DNA of 32,570 nt from Lingula anatina. Taxonomy: Eukaryota; Brachiopoda; Lingulata; Lingulida; Lingulidae. The notes under the pieces were generated by a model that had not been told where the DNA came from, made no database searches, and worked only from the letters and a program-made list of their open reading frames with translations. Position 1 is the stretch's first letter. The number at the start of each line of letters is the position of its first letter. The stretch is taken from NCBI RefSeq assembly GCF_001039355.2, contig NW_019773662.1:2816-35385 (forward strand). Direction: 5' to 3'. A program made the translations under genes and the position numbers. Below, one piece after another: positions 28,542 through 32,570 of this stretch.

Positions 28542-31360
28542 CTGAAACAAATTAAAATGACTGCCTAAGTAATGATTAATAAACAGTGGCAGATTAAGGT
28601 GTAGACGCATGCCAAATTACCAAGAGGCCTAGAGATATACACTTGCATGCAATGTGAGTACAAAAATTTTCAATAAAAATCTCTTAGGCTCTATTCCCAT
28701 AGATTTTAGATCGATCTATCCCCACAGGAGTCTCACTAGATTACTTTCAGATAATCCGACTTAAATGTCCGTCCCGCCTACTACAAGCTGTAAGGGGTAA
28801 TTAACTTTCGTGTCTGCCCGGCTGACAGCTATTTAGTGTGAACCCCCAGGGAGTTAGGTCGATCTAATCTATGGAAATAGGGTGTTACATATACAAATCC
28901 TGCCCAAAATTTGCACACAACATATTCAAACAACAGATAGATAATCCATGCTTTTTCTGTACACTAAATCTATATCAAAACTAGAGGATCAGAGAGGCGA
29001 TACCACCTCCGAATATTGTACCACCAGCTGGAGCAAGCGCATTCGTATAGACCCCCNGAGCCAACGGAGCCGGCGGAGCTGGCGGAACGATCCGGACGGG
29101 ACCGAAACCATGTGTACCGCCAGCGCTAACGCTGGTGGTACAATAAACAGCTTCTTTTTTTGAAAAAAACTTTTTATCAGAATTTCAAACAATGCGGCAA
29201 AGCTGTCAAATGTACAAACATAAAAACAGAAGATAATGATGCACAACACAGACTATTTAGTCAATTTTGAAGCAATAATACATTTTGCTTAACAGCAAAG
29301 TCAACACCAAATTTTTATTATGCACAACAGGTAAAACGGATTTTAGGAATATGTTCCTGGCCTAAGGATTTTCATCAATTTTGATGTGATATTACATAAC
29401 ATTGCCTAATAGCAAAATCACCACCAATTTTAATTTATGCACTGTAGGTAACATAGATATTTTTTTAAAAAATGACTGGCAAAGGTCTTTGGGCCTACAT
29501 GCCACACCTTGAAAATTCCAATTCGCAAAAAAAAAAAAAAAGTATTACTTTAAGAAAATAATCCGTCCAGGCTGGTTTTCGAACACCTGGCCCAAGTTTC
29601 AGAAAAAACTTAAGTCAGTGCCCTGGCTTAGTTGATGAGGATTTCCACGAGAGTGCTGTAACACTGTTCCTGATAGGGTAAGGTGTAATGTTGGTAATCA
29701 AGTTCTTAGACAGATAATCAGACTTGAGTTCCTTTGTGAAACCGGGGGCTGTATATTATTAATATTGATCAATTGTTAGTTGTATTATGTATAATATATG
29801 CTGAAAAAAAAATCATTACTGTTGGAATAATGGTCTGATCAAGCTGATTTTCAAACTCTTCCTGCATTTTCTTAATATTCATCAGTTTGTAAGTTTGAAA
29901 AAATAAGGTACACATAAAAAGGAATACTTGCCAGTTCTTTTTTTTTTATTTCACAATACTTACTTGGAATCCTTACTTTGAATTTTCCACTTTGACCAAA
30001 CCCTCCTTCAATGACACCATCTTCTCCTGTTGACAGTTTCACTTTCAATCCTACAAACAACTGAATGTTGCTCTCCTTTTTAAATAAAGATTTCCCAATT
30101 ACAGAATAGTCATCAGCTATCCTCTCCACCAAGCCTTCCTTTTGCTTTATCTTATATACTTTTAAATTGGGAAGTAAGGTCTCTGGATACTTTGGGTCTG
30201 TAACTGGCAGAAGCAAGTGGCCATGGAATGAAAGACGGCAGACATTAGCATGGATATCTGTGTCCAGTTTTGAACCAATAACAAGGCAATGCGGTGCACA
30301 TGTAACTGGTTTCTCCAACATAATCAGTGCATATTGTCTCACTGGTTTATTTTCATCGACTTCACTGTTATCATTCTTACTTTCATTTACACTTTTCCCA
30401 CTGTGTAACTCCTCCTGATAAATATACTCTTCCCCCAAATTGAAATTATTTTCAGCACCAGATGTATCTTCAACTCCATCTCTCTTTTGTCCAAAGAAGC
30501 TCACTTTCCCCATGACAGTTTCATGGCCCATAGTAATGTGGAACTTGGATTTGGTAGCCACTGGTCCCTTGAAGTATTTAATCTTTTGAACAGATATGAT
30601 GGCAGCAGTGATGGTGGGCAGAACACCCACAGAGGAAACAAGACCCCGCTCTAGTAATTTAGGATCAAACTGGGTGACACAGATACCAACTCTGTCTCCC
30701 TGGAACAAAACTTCATGTCATCATACCATTATGACATCATCATCCACTATTCAAAGGTATTAGAATAAAGTCAATGAAAAAACACTTTGTCCAAAAGTGG
30801 GGGGATATAAATTTATAAAAGTAATTAAATAATATTCAATATTTAAATTATTATTTTATTCAAATATTTATAAAAATTCCAATAAAACTAATTAAAGAAT
30901 GTTCATTATTCAAAATATTTATGCAAATATTACTAATATTAACTTGTTTTCACAATAATGTTCATATTAATAATTAATTTCTTTGGGAGGTTTCATGTAT
31001 CTAATTTTTACTATTATATGTAAAATTTATATTTTTTTCAATTTCCCCTTCTTTTTATTTAAATTGTCATGTTTCTTTTTACATCAATAACACACTGTTA
31101 TATAACAGCGGTGCATATTGTTATCTTATCTCAAACACACAAACAGGCAGAGCAATCAATTTACTTTTTTTTTTTTGCAAGTAACAAACTGAGGTGAAAA
31201 CAACATCCTTTTTTGGTATAATATGTGATTAAAAGCAAGGATAAGCATGTCCAGATTCAACAAACTGATAGTTCACCTGTATTGCTTTCTCCACAGGCTG
31301 TCTGAACATCTGCATGGCTTTGACCTTCTTCGTCATTTTCATGCTTGGAATCTCTACCGT
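28366..31360 (-). CDS. EEFSEC: EEFSEC selenocysteine-specific elongation factor, C-terminal 3 coding exons (gene-level entry, introns included)
   Basis: EEFSEC (eEFSec) is the GTPase that brings selenocysteinyl-tRNA to the ribosome at recoded UGA codons, working with SECIS RNA and its binding protein SECISBP2 (family knowledge). Three minus-strand exons, 31277-31360, 29964-30699 and 28366-28541, join in phase to give 331 residues plus TGA, against about 596 for the human protein. The visible part covers the end of domain 2, domain 3 and the C-terminal domain 4 that is special to this factor. Signatures: KKVKAMQMFRQPV, GICVTQFDPKLLERGLV, FHITMGHETVMGKVSFF, EKPVTCAPHCLVIGSKLD, DDYSVIGKSLFKKESNIQL, FGQSGKFKVRIP and the closing FKRYIYDPKKEM. 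The GTPase domain must lie beyond the right edge. The gene converges on NUP188, with about 1.9 kb between the stop codons. Confidence 0.97.
28688..28886. mobile_element. MITE-like element with GATCGATC-containing terminal repeats, copy 2
   Basis: The left end, CTATTCCCATAGATTTTAGA then TCGATCTATCC, pairs imperfectly with the right end, AGGTCGATCTAATCTATGGA then AATAGGGTGTT. The interior matches 8667-8893. It lies in an EEFSEC intron. Confidence 0.8.
29015..29144. repeat. GC-rich 130-bp insert bounded by a 14-bp inverted repeat, with an N inside
   Basis: ATTGTACCACCAGC (29015-29028) and GCTGGTGGTACAAT (29131-29144) are perfect inverted repeats. A third near-copy, TGTACCGCCAGC (29113-29124), makes a local hairpin with the right end. 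The interior is far richer in CpG than its surroundings and contains the N at 29057. It may be a small inserted element or a misassembled fragment. Confidence 0.7.
29185..29535 (+). repeat. Dispersed repeat shared with about 32120-32520
   Basis: GCAAAGCTGTCAAATGTAC and its following A-rich stretch occur at 29196 and 32130. The tails also correspond (TTTTGATG..ATATTACATAA, AACATAGATA, CACACCTTG.AAATTCCAAT). About 29250-29460 contains an internal duplication with an offset near 130. Confidence 0.75.
29596..29742. mobile_element. Small TIR element
   Basis: GTTTCAGAAAAAACTTAAGT at 29596 pairs with the complement of ACTTGAGTTCCTTTGTGAAA (29722-29741), giving imperfect inverted repeats of about 22 bp. 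This is MITE-like and lacks coding capacity. Confidence 0.65.
29964..30699 (-). CDS. EEFSEC: EEFSEC large exon (domains 2 end, 3 and most of 4)
   Basis: Minus strand: acceptor TTTTGTTCCAG, then GDRVGICVTQFDPKLLERGL. Ends in FGQSGKFKVRIP plus one base at the perfect donor GTAAGT (29958-29963). Length is 736 bp, so it leaves phase 1. Between domains 3 and 4 there is an acidic, variable insert (NESKNDNSEVDENK). If the donor is not used the frame stays open for about 29 unrelated residues to a stop near 29872, so intron retention would replace the true C terminus. Confidence 0.97.
30700..31276 (-). other. EEFSEC: EEFSEC intron, nothing else seen
   Basis: Very AT-rich, with TATTTAAAT-like runs between 30800 and 31080. 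No exon or RNA gene recognised. Confidence 0.6.
31277..31360 (-). CDS. EEFSEC: EEFSEC exon (domain 2)
   Basis: Read on the minus strand: acceptor TTGTTTGTAG, 28 codons TVEIPSMKMTKKVKAMQMFR then QPVEKAIQ, donor GTGAAC. Phase 0 on both sides. The K.VKSMQMF-like motif is the domain 2 signature of EEFSEC. Confidence 0.96.
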
Positions 31361-32110
31361 CTACAAACAATCAAAATTATGCAATTATAACTTCAGTTAA
31401 AAGAATCTTAACATAGGTAACAACTGTATTTAAAAAAACACAAAGTACTGGCGACATATGTCTTGAGTAAATTAAGCATATTATTGATCAACGGAAAAAA
31501 GTTCTGTGTGTAATCCAACTGACTATACTGTACTCTTTATATAATACAGTGTCCACATCACATTTGACGGCTTTTCATTTTCCATATAAAAAACAACAAC
31601 AATCATAATAATAAGAACAATATTCTTAAAATCCTTTAAATTTCCGTTTACTTTACAATGTTAAAACATAAAATATTAAGACAAGATGTAAAACCACAGT
31701 CAAGACATTTAAGCATCTTTATAAAGGTGCATCTGAAGTGAACTGACATGTCAAATAATTGTCACTTAACCCTTAGGCTACCTATATTCACCACATAGTT
31801 TAAATTACATTATTATATAAATTAAAGAAATGCCAAATGGCTCTATGGGAGCATGCAACCTCTAACTTTCTGAAGAGTGTACTTGAACCATGCGATAACC
31901 TTGCAAGCTATAAATATGATCCAGTCAGAAGAGCTGGAGTAAGAAGAGCACTCAGTGCAAGTTAGTGCAGTTGCCAGTATTGTCTTCAGCCTGACAGTAC
32001 TTTAAACCAGCAATGGTGAACTATGTAGTCAGTGCCACTTTGACAGTAATAGAGCTATAGACCAGTCTAGTCATTAGTTACTATATATCTTTGGCTGAAT
32101 TTGATGCCAA
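31361..32110 (-). other. EEFSEC: EEFSEC upstream intron, nothing seen
   Basis: The next upstream exon (end of the GTPase or start of domain 2) was not found in the window, so this intron is longer than 1.2 kb. Confidence 0.5.
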
Positions 32111-32119
32111 GGAAATTAA

Positions 32120-32570
32120 CAACAAGGCAGCAAAGCTGTCAAATGTACAGACAAAAAAACAGAAAATAAAGATGCAAATAAGTGAAAAATTAAATTTTCA
32201 CAAAAAACTGTTAAATTGCCAGAAAAATTTACCAAACAGACTGCATTGCCTATTGAAGCTGTATGTTAGACCCATGTTTCTTTCCTGTAAGTTTGAGAAC
32301 AGTAAGTGACATGATTTCCCTTAAATGGTCATCATAGGAGCAGTGCCCAAAATAGGGGTTTCTTCAAATTTTGATGCAACATTACATAATTTTGAACAGC
32401 ATGATGACAATCAAATGTTATTAATAAAATATTAGTAACATGGACATTCAGAAAATGTGACAAGCAAAAGTCTTCAGGATCATGAAACTTTAAAGTCACA
32501 CCTTGTAAATGCCAATATGTGAAAAATTAAATTTTCACAAAAAACTGTTTAACTGCCAAAAAAAAAAAAA
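32120..32570 (+). repeat. Tandem repeat with a unit of about 337 bp, running off the right edge
   Basis: GTGAAAAATTAAATTTTCAC and the following AAAAAACTGTT recur at 32182 and 32519 (offset 337). The array is also related to 29185-29535. It is cut by the window end. Confidence 0.75.

Overview
The window looks like genomic DNA from an animal, most likely a marine invertebrate and probably a bivalve mollusc. Genes are split into short exons (59-180 bp, with one of 736 bp) by AT-rich GT-AG introns. No bacterial gene organisation is present. TACATGTA-like words are common in the introns, as in bivalve genomes, and MITE-like repeats are dense. The species assignment is inference; the two protein families are recognised by residue patterns recalled from vertebrate orthologues.

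Positions 1-10,790 are repeat territory, probably lying in an intron upstream of the first visible NUP188 exon. A long inverted repeat (arms about 1-2434 and 5492-8368) flanks a spacer that holds two tandem duplications. A third, partial copy of the inner arm (about 9625-10790) lies in direct orientation. These repeats are strikingly rich in a GCCATNTT word (consensus near GGCGGCCATCTTGGA), which matches the core recognised by the zinc-finger protein YY1. The left arm carries a hairpin insertion flanked by a 12-bp duplication, and empty sites exist in both other copies. Two assembly Ns fall at critical points of the inverted repeat, so its geometry needs long-read confirmation.

Positions 11,015-26,489 (+ strand) hold the last 21 coding exons of NUP188, a scaffold nucleoporin of the nuclear pore inner ring. 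With the first splice donor of exon 5 they encode about 729 residues plus a stop, and all splice phases agree. Exon 5 (14585-14704) has its 3' part and its donor tandemly triplicated in exact 87-bp (29-codon) steps, all open in frame. The intron before it contains CpG-rich, first-exon-like segments and a second hairpin of the same kind as the one at 2226.

Positions 26,490-28,365 are the interval between two converging genes, with a textbook TTAA-flanked MITE (27350-27686). Positions 28,366-31,360 (- strand) hold the last three coding exons of EEFSEC, the selenocysteine-specific elongation factor; its GTPase-domain exons lie beyond the right edge. Repeats fill its introns: a MITE shared with 8667-8893, a second TIR element, and a dispersed repeat whose tandem copies run off the right edge.

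The two genes are unrelated in function and simply converge. Single Ns at 5491, 7921, 13033, 20629 and 29057 mark assembly joins; at least two are flanked by unmerged duplicate sequence. No tRNA, rRNA, CRISPR or prokaryotic feature was seen.
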